A stretch of DNA of 37,500 bases from Prorocentrum cordatum. Taxonomy: Eukaryota; Sar; Dinophyceae; Prorocentrales; Prorocentraceae. Under the pieces are notes generated by a model. That model worked only from the letters and a program-made list of their open reading frames with translations. It was not told the DNA's origin and made no database searches. The stretch is taken from NCBI GenBank assembly GCA_963575745.1, contig CAUYUJ010015726.1:220001-257500 (forward strand), read 5' to 3'. Below are positions 25,281 to 35,103 of the stretch, one piece after another (the stretch's first letter is position 1; every line of letters begins with the position of its first letter). Made by a program: the position numbers and the translations under genes.

Positions 25281-25720
25281 ATGCGGCGGGCGGGGTGGAC
25301 GCATGCGAACGCGGCCAGTGGGGCCTCGGGTGGAGCTCCCTGTGGAGCCACGAGCGGTGCGAGGGGTGTGGCGAGATGGGCATGCGGCATGCGGTGAGCA
25401 CGGTGGACGCATGTGACCGCGGCCACTGGGGCCTTCGGTGGAGCTCCCTATGGGGCCGCGGACCGGGTGAGGCGCGTGCCGACCTGGGCATGCGGTGGGC
25501 GGGGTGAACGCATGTTAACGCGGCCACTGGGGCCTTGGGTGGAATCCCTATTCGGCCACGGACCGTGCGAGGGCTGTGCCGAAATTGGCATGCGGTGGGC
25601 GGGGTGGACGCATGTGAAAGCGCCCGCTGGGTCCTTGGGTGGAGCTCCCTATGGGGCCACGAGCCATGCGAGGGGTGCGCCGATATGGGCACGCGGTGGG
25701 CAGAGTGCCGAAATTGAAAC
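25281..25720. repeat. About 100-bp tandem array (four copies)
   Basis: GGTGGACGCATG or GGTGAACGCATG recurs at 25294, 25402, 25503 and 25603. Each unit contains GGCCACTGGGGCCTTCGGTG, GAGCTCCCTATGGGGCC and GCCGAAATTGGCATGCGG-like blocks. The first two blocks are shared with the 89-bp array at 31732-33105, so the arrays are related. Confidence 0.88.
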
Positions 25721-25867
25721 GCAGGGGGCAGAGGCACGCATGGGAGGAGGGTAGAGGGGGAGGAGGAAGAGAGGAGGAGAACGCGGGGCGCTGTCTCTTC
25801 AAAACGAGGACCCAACACAGGATGGCTGGGAAAAACACAAAATGTTTTGCAACATCAGCTGTCCCCA

Positions 25868-26480
25868 AAAATTGCGCTCGCGCGTTTGCGAATTCTTGAG
25901 GAAAAGCCATACGTTTTTCATTCGTTCATGCAATTCATCCAAACGGGCCTTTCGCGCCGCATGTCGACATCACTCGGGCGCCTTTGCGCGCGTGCTGGGG
26001 GGGTACAATCCGCATCAAACGATACAACGCGGGCCACTCTTGCACGTCGGCCGCGCGCGCATGTCGAACTCTTTCCAAGACCTTCATCACCGACGCGAAG
26101 GCGCCGTCCTCGTCGCTGGCGCGATCAGCACCGGCGCCGTCACTGGCCGTGCCGTCGCCGTTGTCATCATATCTTTCCCGCCGTCGCTACTATCATCATC
26201 GTGTCTACCGTTGTCGACGTTGCCATGACACCGCGTGGCCGACTCGCGTTGAAGTGCCCGCTGGGAAGTGCCCAGAGGTCACCGCCACCGCGGCCGCGCT
26301 GGTCGCGCCAAACTAGCTGCCCGCTGCGCGCGCGAGCATTCGCGGGCTATCACGGCCACAGGTGGACCAGCCAACACCAAGCACTCATCGCAATCGCCGC
26401 CGCATGTGTTTTGCAAAACACGTCGCGGGTGGGCGGGTGGGACGGTTGCGCGAGAAGTGGAGCTGACAACTGCAAGCTCC
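25868..26480 (+). repeat. Dispersed repeat family R, 3' part, copy 2
   Basis: About 610 bp matching 35451-36095 throughout. Long exact stretches include CCTTCATCACCGACGCGAAG, CTACTATCATCATCGTGTCT with ACCGTTGTCGACGTTGCCAT, and CCAACACCAAGCACTCATCG. Similar frames stay open in both copies, but I see no recognisable protein. Confidence 0.85.
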
Positions 26481-26489
26481 ACCGGTGAA

Positions 26490-26650
26490 TTGCAACAAGT
26501 AGATCGCACCAAATATGCTACACCACATAGAAACCGCAACAGATATTGTGCCATTTCGAAAGCACCACGTCGACTGCCCCGCATACATTGACAAATCTTG
26601 CGCCACACAAATTGCACCACGAAGATTGCAGCACAGATGTTGCTTCACGT
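26490..26650. repeat. Degenerate TAGCTTGCACCACA-type short tandem repeat
   Basis: Irregular 14-15-bp units (ATTGCACCACGAA, TCTTGCGCCACACA, GATTGCAGCACAG) like those at 31130-31295 and 36540-36930. At 26490 and 36100 the array follows a copy of family R. Confidence 0.6.
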
Positions 26651-26689
26651 TTAATTTCCATTCGAACAGAGTATTAGGATCTGACCCCC

Positions 26690-27150
26690 GCGGACTTAAC
26701 AGACCACCTTTGCGTTTACGATTCTGCCCCATCGTCCATCCGAACTCTTAGTTCGTACCATCCAAGCCAGGCCGGTAACGGCCCCCTCCATCCTTCGCAA
26801 GAAATATTACGCGCGCAGCACACTCGTCTATCAAAAATCATCCGTTTCCAAGAATCCACGGTAAAAGTACAGGACGAAGTGCACACGGCCGCGTCGGCGC
26901 TCGTGCATCCCGAAATCCTTCAGAACCTCAGGTTTCGCAGTGATTTCGAAATCGACTGCACCGATAACATATACAAGCACATGGCTTCGCAACAAAAGTT
27001 TTCAAAATAATGTGCGCTCGCGCTCTTGCGAATTCGGTTAAAAAACATCGGTTTTTCCAACATCCCCACAAAATGCTAGCCAATGGGCCCCTCGCGCGCG
27101 CGTGTCAAAATCGTTCGAACGCTTTTGCGCGCGTGCTGTCGCAAGAACCC
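26690..27150 (+). repeat. Dispersed repeat family R, 5' part, copy 3
   Basis: It contains ATTCTGCCCCATCGTCCATC (26720 on), ACTCTTAGTTCGTACCATCC, GAATCCACGGTAAAAGTACA with GGACGAAGTGCACACGGCCG, a GGCTTCGCAACAAAAG block (26982 on) and TCAAAATCGTTCGAACGCTT (27097 on). These are in the same order as in the copies at 23697 and 35140. Confidence 0.75.
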
Positions 27151-27225
27151 CTAGCACAAAAACGGGACGAAGTGTATACGCGCGCGTCGTCGCGAGCGCA
27201 TGCCGCATGGGGCATCACCCGGCCG

Positions 27226-27715
27226 GGCCCCCCAGGAGCCCACGAGGGTGTCGACAATCGCGCAGTTGGCAGCACCTAGGAGGGGTGAGTTTTCAGTTGG
27301 AAATACGTGGGACACGTCCCGTTTGGATTTGCGTAAGACAAATCTGGTGGGCCTCCCAGGAGCCCACGAAACTGGCGACAAATTGTAAAGTTTGCAGCAC
27401 CCTGGGATGGGGATATCTTTTGGGACCTACGTAAAACATCACTACGCTGGTCCTCCCATGAGCCCACGACAGTTGCCACAGTTGCGCTGTTGCAGCTCCC
27501 TGGGAAGGCGGGGTCTCATTTGGACTTGCGTGAAAAAACATTCCGCTGAGCCTCTTTGAAGCTTACGACAGTGGCCACACGCATTTGGCAGCGCCCAGGG
27601 TGGGGGCGAGGTCTCGATTTGATTTGCGTAAGACACTATTATGTTGGGCCCCCCAGTTGCCCGCGAAGGCGGCGACAGTTGCGCAACTGGCAGCACCCAA
27701 GACGGTGTAGCAAGA
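27226..27715. repeat. About 100-bp tandem array (five diverged copies)
   Basis: Each unit starts near GGGCCTCCCAGGAGCCCACG and contains GGCAGCACC and GGATTTGCGTAAGACA. Starts are near 27226, 27349, 27449, 27550 and 27648. A lone fragment of the unit (GATCTGCGTAGGACGTCCCT then CCGCTGAGCCTCCCAG) lies at 24802-24836, just before the nonamer array. Confidence 0.75.
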
Positions 27716-28807
27716 GGCTGGTGGGAGGCAGGTTGCAGGAGTTTTGAGGCGACGGGAGGGGGAGGGGACGGGAGGAGCAGGATTAGGAGGAAGAATAAGC
27801 CGCGGTGCTCTGTTGCTTCAGAACGACGGCCCAACCAATCGTTCGAAGGCCCGCGCGGCCACCCGCGGGGCTGCGCAGGAGGCGCCGCCCAGGGGGGGCC
27901 GGGACCTACCCAGGAAGTCCGCGCGGGCCTTCGAAAGTTTGCGCGCTGTCGGACACTGGAGCATCTACATTTCCAGTGGCGGACCTTTTTACATCCCAGG
28001 ACTTTTTGAGGGTCGGGGACGACTTCGGGGTGGTGTGGTGCATGCTGTTTTCCCCATTGTCCCGGGGAGACACTGACAAATGTATGCACCAGGATCCCGC
28101 ATACACTAGGATCCGCTTCCCTGTGCGAGCTTCAGTGCGGGAGTGGAACAAGCGTCGGTGTAGAGAGTTCGGCTTCCCACGAGGAATTCCACGAGGACCT
28201 CCACGCGCATGGGTGATGGGAGCCAGTCCATCCCCGCGGTCGGCTTGCCGCCCTGGTTGGCCAGAGATGGGGGGGCAGGTGCCCAAACATGTGGCAGCCA
28301 CGAGGAGATCGAGGCAGCCCGCCCGTTGCCACGCCTGGGCCGTGCGAGGCTGCCCTCGAGCGCACAGAGGACCCCCCAAAACGGCTCGGTGTGGAGAAAA
28401 CGCCCCTGGCAAGGGTCCTGGGTCACACGCGGGGACGCGAAGGTAATCGCGCGTCGCGCGTCGCGGTCTGGGCAACGAGCGGCCGCCCTCCTCGGAGGGG
28501 GCGCCGCGAGGGCGCATTGGGCGCGAAGAGAGTCGCGCGCTCGCATCGCGGGGGGCTCCCCGAGGCAGACCGCCGCCATGTCACAAAAGGGCAACATCGA
28601 TGGATGTCCAGCCGTCTTGACGGGAGCGTCTGGGCCAGGGAGGATTTGGCTGGCTGCTCTATTGGAGCCTGTGTTCTTGTAAACCCCAGCAAGTTTGCTT
28701 GCATGGACGGAGGGAAAAAAACTGAACTTGAAGCAAGCCGCAAGCGACCTTGCGGAAATCACGCAAGTCGAGAAACATTTGCACGCTGGTACTCGTCTGA
28801 AGAACGG
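27716..28807. other. Unassigned stretch
   Basis: GC-rich sequence with overlapping open frames on both strands but no recognisable domain, no repeat I can match elsewhere, and no clear splice signals. One frame (to 28446) has a fairly ordinary composition near 27960-28190, including VADLFTSQDFLRVGDDFGVV. I do not regard this as sufficient for a gene call. Confidence 0.3.
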
Positions 28808-28813
28808 CGAGGA

Positions 28814-28891
28814 TGGGGGTGGGGTGGGGTGGGTGGGGTGGGGGGGGGGTGGGGGGGGGGGTGGGGGTGGGGGTGGGGTGGGTGGGGTGGT

Positions 28892-28943
<52 letters not shown>
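28814..28943. repeat. GGGGT-rich tract ending in 52 consecutive G
   Basis: Units of GGGGT/GGGT lead to an uninterrupted G run at 28892-28943. It has strong G-quadruplex potential on the plus strand. The exact run length may be a sequencing artefact. Confidence 0.93.
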
Positions 28944-29462
28944 CGAAACGCCATGCAAGTAGACTTGCTTCTTTTTTCCGTGTAAAAAAGAGGAGTCACT
29001 GACTGGGTCATTCGCGGGAGCGCGGGGATGGCCGCGCCTCGCGGTCTGGCCCCGAGCTGCTGCGCGCTCCAGGAGAGAGAGAGAGAGAGAGAGAGCCTCC
29101 CCCTTCGGCGCGCCTCGCCTCCTCGGCGGAGAATCCCCCTCCTTTGCGGGGAGAGCCAGCGGAAGAGCCAGCGGAAGCACCGCGGAAGGGCGTGCCCGCC
29201 CGGCGGAAGGTGGGCGTGAGGGCGGCGGAAGGAAGAGCATTGTCGACCCACATAGTATGGATTGGTAGCCTTCCCAAGGGTACCTTTGCATCCTTGCCTC
29301 TTCGGCCCATCCTTGACCACTTTCGTTGGCCGGGCTCCGCTCGAAAAGCCCGGAAACGGCCTTCCAAGGCCCTTGCATCCTTATCGCGCATGTTTATGAT
29401 ACGGGCCGACTGTAAGACATCCTCTGTGGTGGGGCCCAGGCTTAGTCGAAGAAGATAATGTT
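28944..29462. other. Unassigned stretch with GA microsatellite
   Basis: A GA run is at about 29072-29094 and AGAGCCAGCGGA is repeated in tandem at 29152-29175. Nothing else is recognised. Confidence 0.4.
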
Positions 29463-29598
29463 GTTGGCACTCCGCGCGGTTTTCTTGGATCCGCGCTGGA
29501 CCACCCTAAGCGGCGCCTCCAGCGCCGCCCCTGGCGCGCTCCGCTCGCCAGGGTAGGGGGTCTAGCGCAGATGCAAGAAGCCCGCGCGGAGCGCCAAC
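29463..29598 (+). repeat. Small dispersed foldback element, copy 3
   Basis: The ends GTTGGCACTCCGCGCGG (29463-29479) and CCGCGCGGAGCGCCAAC (29582-29598) are inverse complements at 16 of 17 positions. The core GGCGCCTCC-AGCGCCGCCCC-TGGCGCGCTCCGC matches copy 2 closely. The tail TTTATGTCTATGCCGTTATG continues into a TTA-rich array. Confidence 0.78.
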
Positions 29599-29619
29599 AG
29601 TTTATGTCTATGCCGTTAT

Positions 29620-29754
29620 GTTATTATTCTTCGTATTATTCTAATTAGTGTTCTTCTTTTTAGTCTTCCTCTTCTTGCTGTTATACGTAGTAGCACTCGT
29701 ATTATTTTTATTATTAGTAGTATTATTATTATTAGTATTATTATTTAGTATTAT

Positions 29755-29840
<86 letters not shown>

Positions 29841-30061
29841 TAGTAGTAGTAGTAGTAGTAGTAGTAGTAAGTAGTAGTAAAGTAGTAGAATTAAAGTAAT
29901 ACTATAAGATTATTATCATATATTAAAAGTAAGTATATTTTGATTAGTAATTAAATTATTATTCGTAAATGATGATTATTATGAATTAGAGAACATTATT
30001 GTAATTATTAATCAATTATTATTATTAAACATTAAATTATTGCTATCATTACTATATTAGT
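29620..30061. repeat. AT-rich tract with TTA and TAG arrays
   Basis: TTATTATT-rich sequence, a TAG array of about 40 units (29756-29880) and then degenerate ATTA-rich sequence to 30061. It is a sharp AT-rich island in a GC-rich window. It follows the tail of foldback copy 3, as TTC follows copy 2. Confidence 0.92.
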
Positions 30062-30225
30062 ATGGGCCTAGGCTTCCGGACTCGGCACAGTGCTCACCCT
30101 CCGGGGCGATCGCGGAACAGGCGCTTCACATGCCCGTCGCGCACCGCGCCGCGCGAGGCGCGAGGCCCGCCCCCGCGGCCTCCTAGCGGCGGGCAAGCGA
30201 CCGCGGGCCCGTGGGGGGCTTGCGG

Positions 30226-30312
30226 TCCGCGACGCGGACCAACACGCGGGCCAACACGCGGTCCAACACGCGGACCGCGACGCGGTCCAACACGCGGACC
30301 GCGACGCGGTCC
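30226..30312. repeat. GCGGACCAACAC/GCGGTCC short tandem repeat
   Basis: Units of about 12 bp, GCGGACCAACAC, GCGGTCCAACAC and GCGGACCGCGAC, alternate six to seven times just before the next exon-like island. Confidence 0.8.
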
Positions 30313-30425
30313 ATGACGGCGACGAAGAGCACCGTCGGCGGCGAGAGCTTGGCCTCGGACGGGTCCATGGGCAAGTACCTCTCGGGCGCGGCGGCGCGCG
30401 GAAGAGGGCGGGGCAAGGGAGGGGG
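30313..30425 (+). CDS. Exon-like island, unknown host protein
   Basis: From the ATG at 30313 the frame reads MTATKSTVGGESLASDGSMG then KYLSGAAARGRGRGK, before a glycine/proline-rich low-complexity tract of CCTCCTC repeats (to about 30505). GC3 is high. The family is not recognised. The antisense frame is also open, so strand choice rests on composition and on agreement with the next two islands. The boundaries are uncertain. Confidence 0.25.
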
Positions 30426-30636
30426 GGGGCCCGGAAGCCCTCCTCCGCGTCCTCCTCCTCCTCGTCCTCCTCCTTTTCCTCCTCCTCCTCCGCCTTCTCC
30501 TCCGCTCCCTCCTGCCTTCTGAGGGGCCTTCCTCGCAAGCCGGATCACGGTCCCCGCTGAGAGGCCCCCCATTGCGTGCTGGGGAGGCCGCCGCCTCGCC
30601 ACGCGCCCCCGCCCCCCCCTTGCGCGCCGCCAGCAG

Positions 30637-30795
30637 GCATGGTGGGAACCGAGGCCCAGAGCGAGATCAAGATGAGGGAGAAGCGGAAGCAGCCCGCCAT
30701 GCTCCTGGACCTGAAGGGGCACCTGATCAAGGGCGGCATCGACCTGGGGTACTCCAAGAACTCCGTCCTGCGTGCGCTCCAGGAGCCGATGGAGG
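30637..30795 (+). CDS. Exon-like island, unknown host protein
   Basis: A pyrimidine-rich stretch and CCAGCAG (30630-30636) precede an in-frame peptide MVGTEAQSEIKMREKRKQPA, then MLLDLKGHLIKGGIDLGYSK and NSVLRALQEPMEG. Composition is ordinary and codons mostly end in G or C. Then a Gly/Ala-rich stretch begins. The 3' splice context AGCAG|GC is the same as at 1614/1615. I do not recognise the family. The donor may be near 30785-30795, where CTCCAGGAG occurs. Confidence 0.4.
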
Positions 30796-30900
30796 GAGCG
30801 GCGGGCGCAGGGCGCAGGGCCGCGCCGGCAGGAGGCTCCCTCGCCTCGGGGAGTGGGGGTGGCAGCAGGCCTCGCACTCCTGTAGGCTGTGATCCGTCAC

Positions 30901-31048
30901 GGCCTGGCGTCGCAAGTATTCCCCGAACAGTGCTTGCACTGAGGGACCCTTGCTCGTCTTAGTGAGGACTTCAAGGCCTGGCGTCGCAAGTATTCCCCGG
31001 ACAGTGCTTGCACCGAGGGGCCCTTGCTCGTCTTATTGAGGAGTTCTT
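30901..31048. repeat. 74-bp tandem duplication
   Basis: GGCCTGGCGTCGCAAGTATT starts both copies (30901 and 30975), which stay aligned through CCCTTGCTCGTCTTA. A GTGGCCGCC-rich 13-bp repeat follows (31050-31128). Confidence 0.9.
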
Positions 31049-31128
31049 CTGGTGGCCGCCAAGTGGCCGCCCCGTGGCCGCCCTGTAACCACCCGTGGCC
31101 GCCTTGTAGCCGCCCGTTGCCGCCCAAC

Positions 31129-31295
31129 GTAGCTTGCATCGCCCATCTTGCACCACCTAGCTCACACCGCATAGCGTCCACCAGCAGATTGCGCCACGGA
31201 ACTTGTGCCGTGCAGCTTGCACCATACAGTTTGTACCTCCCAGCTTGCACCACATGCTTTGCACCACGTAGCTTGCACCACATAGACTCTCCTTT
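31129..31295. repeat. TAGCTTGCACCACA short tandem repeat
   Basis: About eleven degenerate 14-15-bp units such as GTAGCTTGCACCACA, GCAGCTTGCACCATA and CTAGCTCACACCGCA. Confidence 0.85.
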
Positions 31296-31460
31296 CTTGG
31301 AGACAGGTTCTAACACCCTCCCCCCCGAACTTATCGATTTCCCGGGAACCGATGCAAAACACATATGATTATGACCAAGTGTCCATCCGACCTGTGAGTT
31401 CATTTTATCCCAGCCAGGCAGGTATCGGTCCCCCCTCGGTTCCCTTGCAAATTAGCTTGG
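31296..31460 (+). repeat. Dispersed repeat family R, short fragment
   Basis: AGGTTCTAACACCCTCCCCCC and GTCCATCCGACCTGTGAGTT then CATTTTATCCCAGCC match the start of the copy at 35104-35240, which has GGTTCTACCACCCTCTCCCC and GTCCATCCGAACTGCGAGTT. Confidence 0.65.
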
Positions 31461-31539
31461 CGAAGGACCCAACCATATGCAGTTGTGAATACAGCAACTG
31501 TGAATACCATCTTCGCCCGCGCTCCCTATGTGGCCCCAG

Positions 31540-31731
31540 CTTCCCGCCGGAGCCCGACATGCTCAGGAACACGTTCGTGGCCGTCTTCGCGGGCGCCGAC
31601 GGCGACAAGGACGGCGTCCCTCTGACCGAGGAGCACAAGCAGGAGAGGGCTTTGAGAGCCATGAGGGAGGAGGTGGCGTTGTACGTCGACACGGCGGAGT
31701 ACGACGCCCAGGCGCGGTTGTTGAAGAAGAA
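31540..31731 (+). CDS. Exon-like island, unknown host protein
   Basis: TATGTGGCCCCAG (31527-31539) is a plausible 3' splice site. The frame then reads FPPEPDMLRNTFVAVFAGAD, GDKDGVPLTEEHKQERALRA, MREEVALYVDTAEYDAQARL and LKKNN. This is the best exon candidate of the window: balanced charge, predicted helices, high GC3 and no repeats. It stops exactly where the 89-bp array begins. The family is not recognised. The donor site is not obvious, and dinoflagellates also use GC and GA donors. It may belong with the islands at 30313 and 30637. Confidence 0.5.
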
Positions 31732-33105
31732 CAACTATGGGGCCACGATCCTCGTGAGGGGTGTGTCGCAATGGCCCGAGGCCGCCATGCGAACCCTGCC
31801 ACTGGCGCCTTCAGTGAAGCTCCCTATAGGGCCACGATCCTCGTGAGGGAATACCGAAATGGCCCGAGACCGCCATGCGAACCCTGCCACTAGCGCCTTC
31901 GGTGAAGCTCCGTATGAAGCCACGATCCTCGTGAGAGGTGTGCCGAAATGGCCCGAGGCCACCATGCGAACCCTGCCACTGGCGCCTTCGGTGAAGCTCC
32001 CTATGGGGCCACGATCTTCGTGAGGGGTGTGCCGAAATGGCCCGAGGCCGCCATGCGAACCCTGCCGCTGGCGCCTTCGGCGGAGCTCCCTATGGGGCCA
32101 CGATCCTCGTGAGGGGTGTGCCGAAATGGCCCGAGGCCGCCTTGCGAACCCTGCCACTGGAGCCTTCGGTGGAGCTCCCTATGGGGCCACGATCCTCGCG
32201 AGGAGTGCGCCGAAATGGCCCGAGGCCGCCATGCGAACCCTGCCGCTGGCGCCTTCGGTGGAGCTCCCGATGGGGCCACGATCCTCGTGCGGGGTGTCCG
32301 AAATGGCCTGTGGCCGCTATGCGAACCCTGCCACTGGCGCCTTCGGTGGAGCTCGCCATGGGGCCACGATCCTCGTGAGGGGTGTGCCGAAATGGCCCGA
32401 GGCCGCCATGCGACCCCTGCCACTGGCGCCTTCAGTGAAGCTCCCTATGTTGCCGAAATGGCCCGAGGCCGCCATGCGAACCCTGCCGCTGGCGCAGTCG
32501 GTGGAGTTCCCTATGGGGCCACGATCCTCGTGAGGGGTGCGCCGAAATGGCCCGAGGCCGCCATGCGAACCCTGCCACTGGGACCTTCGGTCGAGCTCCA
32601 TATGAGGCCACGATCCTCGTGGAGGGTGTGCCGAAATGGCCCGAGGCCGCCATGCGAACCCTGCCACTGGAGCCTTCGGTGGGGCTCCCTATGGGGCTAC
32701 GATCCTTGTGAGGGGTGTGCCGAAGTAGCCCGAGGCCGCCATGCGAACCCTGCCGTTTGCGCCTTCGGTGGGGCTCCTTATGGGGCCGCGATCCTCGTGA
32801 GGGGCGTGCCGAAACGGCCCGAGGCCGCCATGCGAACCCTGCCGTTGGCGCCTTCGGTGGAGTTCCCTATGGAGCCACGGGACCACGATCCTCGTGAGGG
32901 GTGTGCCGAAATGGCCCGAGGCCGCCATGCGACCCCTGCCACTGGAGCCTTCGGTGGAGGCCGCCATGCGAACCCTGCCACTGGAGCCTTCGGTGGAGCC
33001 CTCTATGGGGCCGCGATCCTCGTGAGGGGTGTGCCGAAATGGCCCGAGGCCGCCATGCGAACCCTGCCACTGGGGCCTTCGGTGGAGCTCCCTATGGGGC
33101 CACGA
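31732..33105. repeat. 89-bp tandem array (about 15 copies)
   Basis: Unit core: CTATGGGGCCACGATCCTCG, TGAGGGGTGTGCCGAAATGG, CCCGAGGCCGCCATGCGAAC, CCTGCCACTGGCGCCTTCGG and TGGAGCTCC. Starts at 31741, 31830, 31919, 32007 and 32096 show the 88-89-bp period. Two later units are truncated, near 32450 and 32960. The period is not a multiple of three, so the long frames across it change sequence every unit and are not genes. Confidence 0.95.
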
Positions 33106-33143
33106 AACGCTGCATTGGGTGGGTGAAACGCAGGGAAGAGGGG

Positions 33144-33180
33144 GATGATGATGATGATGAGAGGAGAGGGGGAGGGGGGA

Positions 33181-33221
<41 letters not shown>

Positions 33222-33224
33222 GAT
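33144..33224. repeat. GAT microsatellite
   Basis: Two GATGAT blocks are split by GAGAGGAGAGGGGGAGGG. Confidence 0.95.
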
Positions 33225-33264
33225 GATATGGGAATCACAGTATACGGTGGCATTTGTTGTTCTA

Positions 33265-34110
33265 ACATGACACGTGTTCACGAATCCCTCGTAAACAACA
33301 CCATGCGGGGCACACGCGCGCGGCCGCTGCGCGCGCATGTCGAAATCCTTTCCCAACACACTGTGTGTTCAACGATTTCAACATCCCGCTTCAAGGAAAC
33401 CTATGAACGCATACGAGTTGTTCACCCAAACATGTTGAAACATCTTTCCGCGCGCTCTTGCCGAATCCTTCAAAACCAATGGTGTTTCAACATTCCTGTC
33501 AAATCGGACTTTTTGGGCAACGTTTGCGCGCACGTCAATCTTATTCAACAACGGTCGCGCGCCTGCCAGGGCCACAATCCCTTTGTAAGAAATACCATGC
33601 GGGGCACATGCGCGCGACCGCCGCGCGCGCAGGTCGAAACCCTTCCAACACACATTGTGGTTTCGACAATGTCAGGACCGAACTTCATAAACTCACACGA
33701 ATCGTACCATACATCCTCGAACAAATCTGCACACAAAAAACGAATTCTACCCGCGCGCGCTTTTCGAATCCTAAACAACCATTGGTTGCCCAATATTTTT
33801 TTCACGCGAGCAACTTATGCGCGCGCGTCGAACGCCTTTAACATCGGTCGTGTGCCTGCCAGGGCCACAACCCCTTGTAAAAAAAAACAATGCGGGGCAC
33901 ATGCGCGCGGCCGCCGCGCGCGCAGGTCGAAATCCTTCCAGCACACCTTGTGTTTTCAACCATGTCAAGACCGAGCGTCATGACATTAGGTGAATCGTAC
34001 CATACTTCCTCGAAGCAGATCTGCAACAAAAATCAAAATGTCTTCCCGCGCGCTTTCCGAACCTTCACAAGCCATGGCTTCTCAAAATTTCGATCACGCG
34101 AACAACTGTT
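33265..34110. repeat. About 294-bp tandem repeat (2.9 copies)
   Basis: ACCATGCGGGGCACACGCGC, ACCATGCGGGGCACATGCGC and ACAATGCGGGGCACATGCGC occur near 33299, 33592 and 33887. Each unit holds GCGCGCAGGTCGAAATCCTT, CCAACACAC, GAATCGTACCATAC and CGCGCGCTTTTCGAATCC-like blocks. The words ATGTCGAAATCC and GCGCGCGC link it to family R. Confidence 0.88.
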
Positions 34111-34126
34111 GCAGGCGGGAAACGGG

Positions 34127-34484
34127 TTCCGCAGGCCGAAAACGTGGAACAACCGCCCGTCGCGGAGGCCCGCCCAGTCCTCTCCTCCCTCCTCCTCCTC
34201 CTCGTCTTCGTCCCCCCTCCCCCTTCTCCCCGTCCCTTCCTTCGTCCTCCTTCTCCCCGTCCCTCCCTGCCTGATCCTCCTCCTTCCTCCCTGTTCCTTC
34301 CCTGCCTGATCCTCCTTCTCCCCGTCCTTCCCCTCGTCTTTGTTTGTCTGGGGGGGCGACGTGGGCCCCTGGAGGTCTGGACCTGTTCCCCGGGGCACGC
34401 TTCGTGTCCAGACTCGTTGTTTACGTTCCCGGGGTCTGGGAGACGGCCTCCGCAGGCCGTAAACGTGGAACAACCGCCCGTCGC
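34127..34484. repeat. 37-bp direct repeat pair around a C/T-rich block
   Basis: CCGCAGGCCGAAAACGTGGA then ACAACCGCCCGTCGC at 34127-34163 recurs at 34448-34484 with two changes. Between them is CCTCCTC/CCGTCCTT low-complexity sequence (34165-34335) and unassigned sequence. Confidence 0.75.
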
Positions 34485-34691
34485 AATCTTCCTGCGTCGA
34501 CAGGAGGTCAGGGGGTCGAGGCCCCAGGACGAGGCGGCTGCGCCGAGGCGCCTCTATCCGTCGTCGTCCCCGTGGGGCCCTCCTCCTTCGGCTCTTGTCC
34601 CCAACAGTTCCAAGATCCAAGTTCATTACAACCTACGTAAAAAGCATTACTTCCTCAACGAAAAATATTATAGTTTCAGTTCACGCGCGGT

Positions 34692-34970
34692 TCGATGTGT
34701 CGTCGTCGTCGACGTCGTCGTCGTCTGCGTCGTCGTCGTCGACGTCGTCGTCGGCATCGTCGGCGTCGTCGTCGTCGGCGTCGTCGTCGTCGGCATCGTC
34801 GTCGTCGTCGTCGTCGGCGTCGTCGTCGTCGTCGTCGGTGTCGCCGTCGTCGTTGTCGTCGTCGTCGTTGTCGTCGGACTCGTCGTCGGTGTCGTCGGTG
34901 TAGTCGTCGGCATCGTCGTCGTCATCGTCGTTGTCGCTGTCGTCGTCGGCGTCGGTGTCGTTGCCATGTG
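34692..34970. repeat. GTC/CGT microsatellite
   Basis: About 280 bp of CGTCGT with GGC, GTT and GAC substitutions. All six frames lack stops over most of its length, giving Ser/Arg/Val or Thr/Asp repeats. Confidence 0.95.
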
Positions 34971-35103
34971 CCATTTGGTACCTACCGTCACGGTCCCAAG
35001 GTCTTGCGACCAAGTTGAGGGTGGGAGGGTGGGATGCTTGCACGAGCTGCGGAGAGAACAGCTTCAAGACAGTCAAAATCATTTCTCCTTTTGTAAAAAA
35101 GCA

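Noticed and set aside
24752-25426. Collagen-like Gly-Ala-Pro frames
   Set aside because: The nine-base period of the array creates them in several frames and on both strands. There is no flanking coding sequence.
25842-26228. Frame similar to the one at 35349-35894, possible conserved gene
   Set aside because: The peptide similarity follows directly from a 600-bp DNA repeat. The frame is not kept at both ends and no domain is recognised.
31732-33105. Possible CRISPR array
   Set aside because: Repeats are contiguous at 89 bp without unique spacers, and the setting is a eukaryotic genome.
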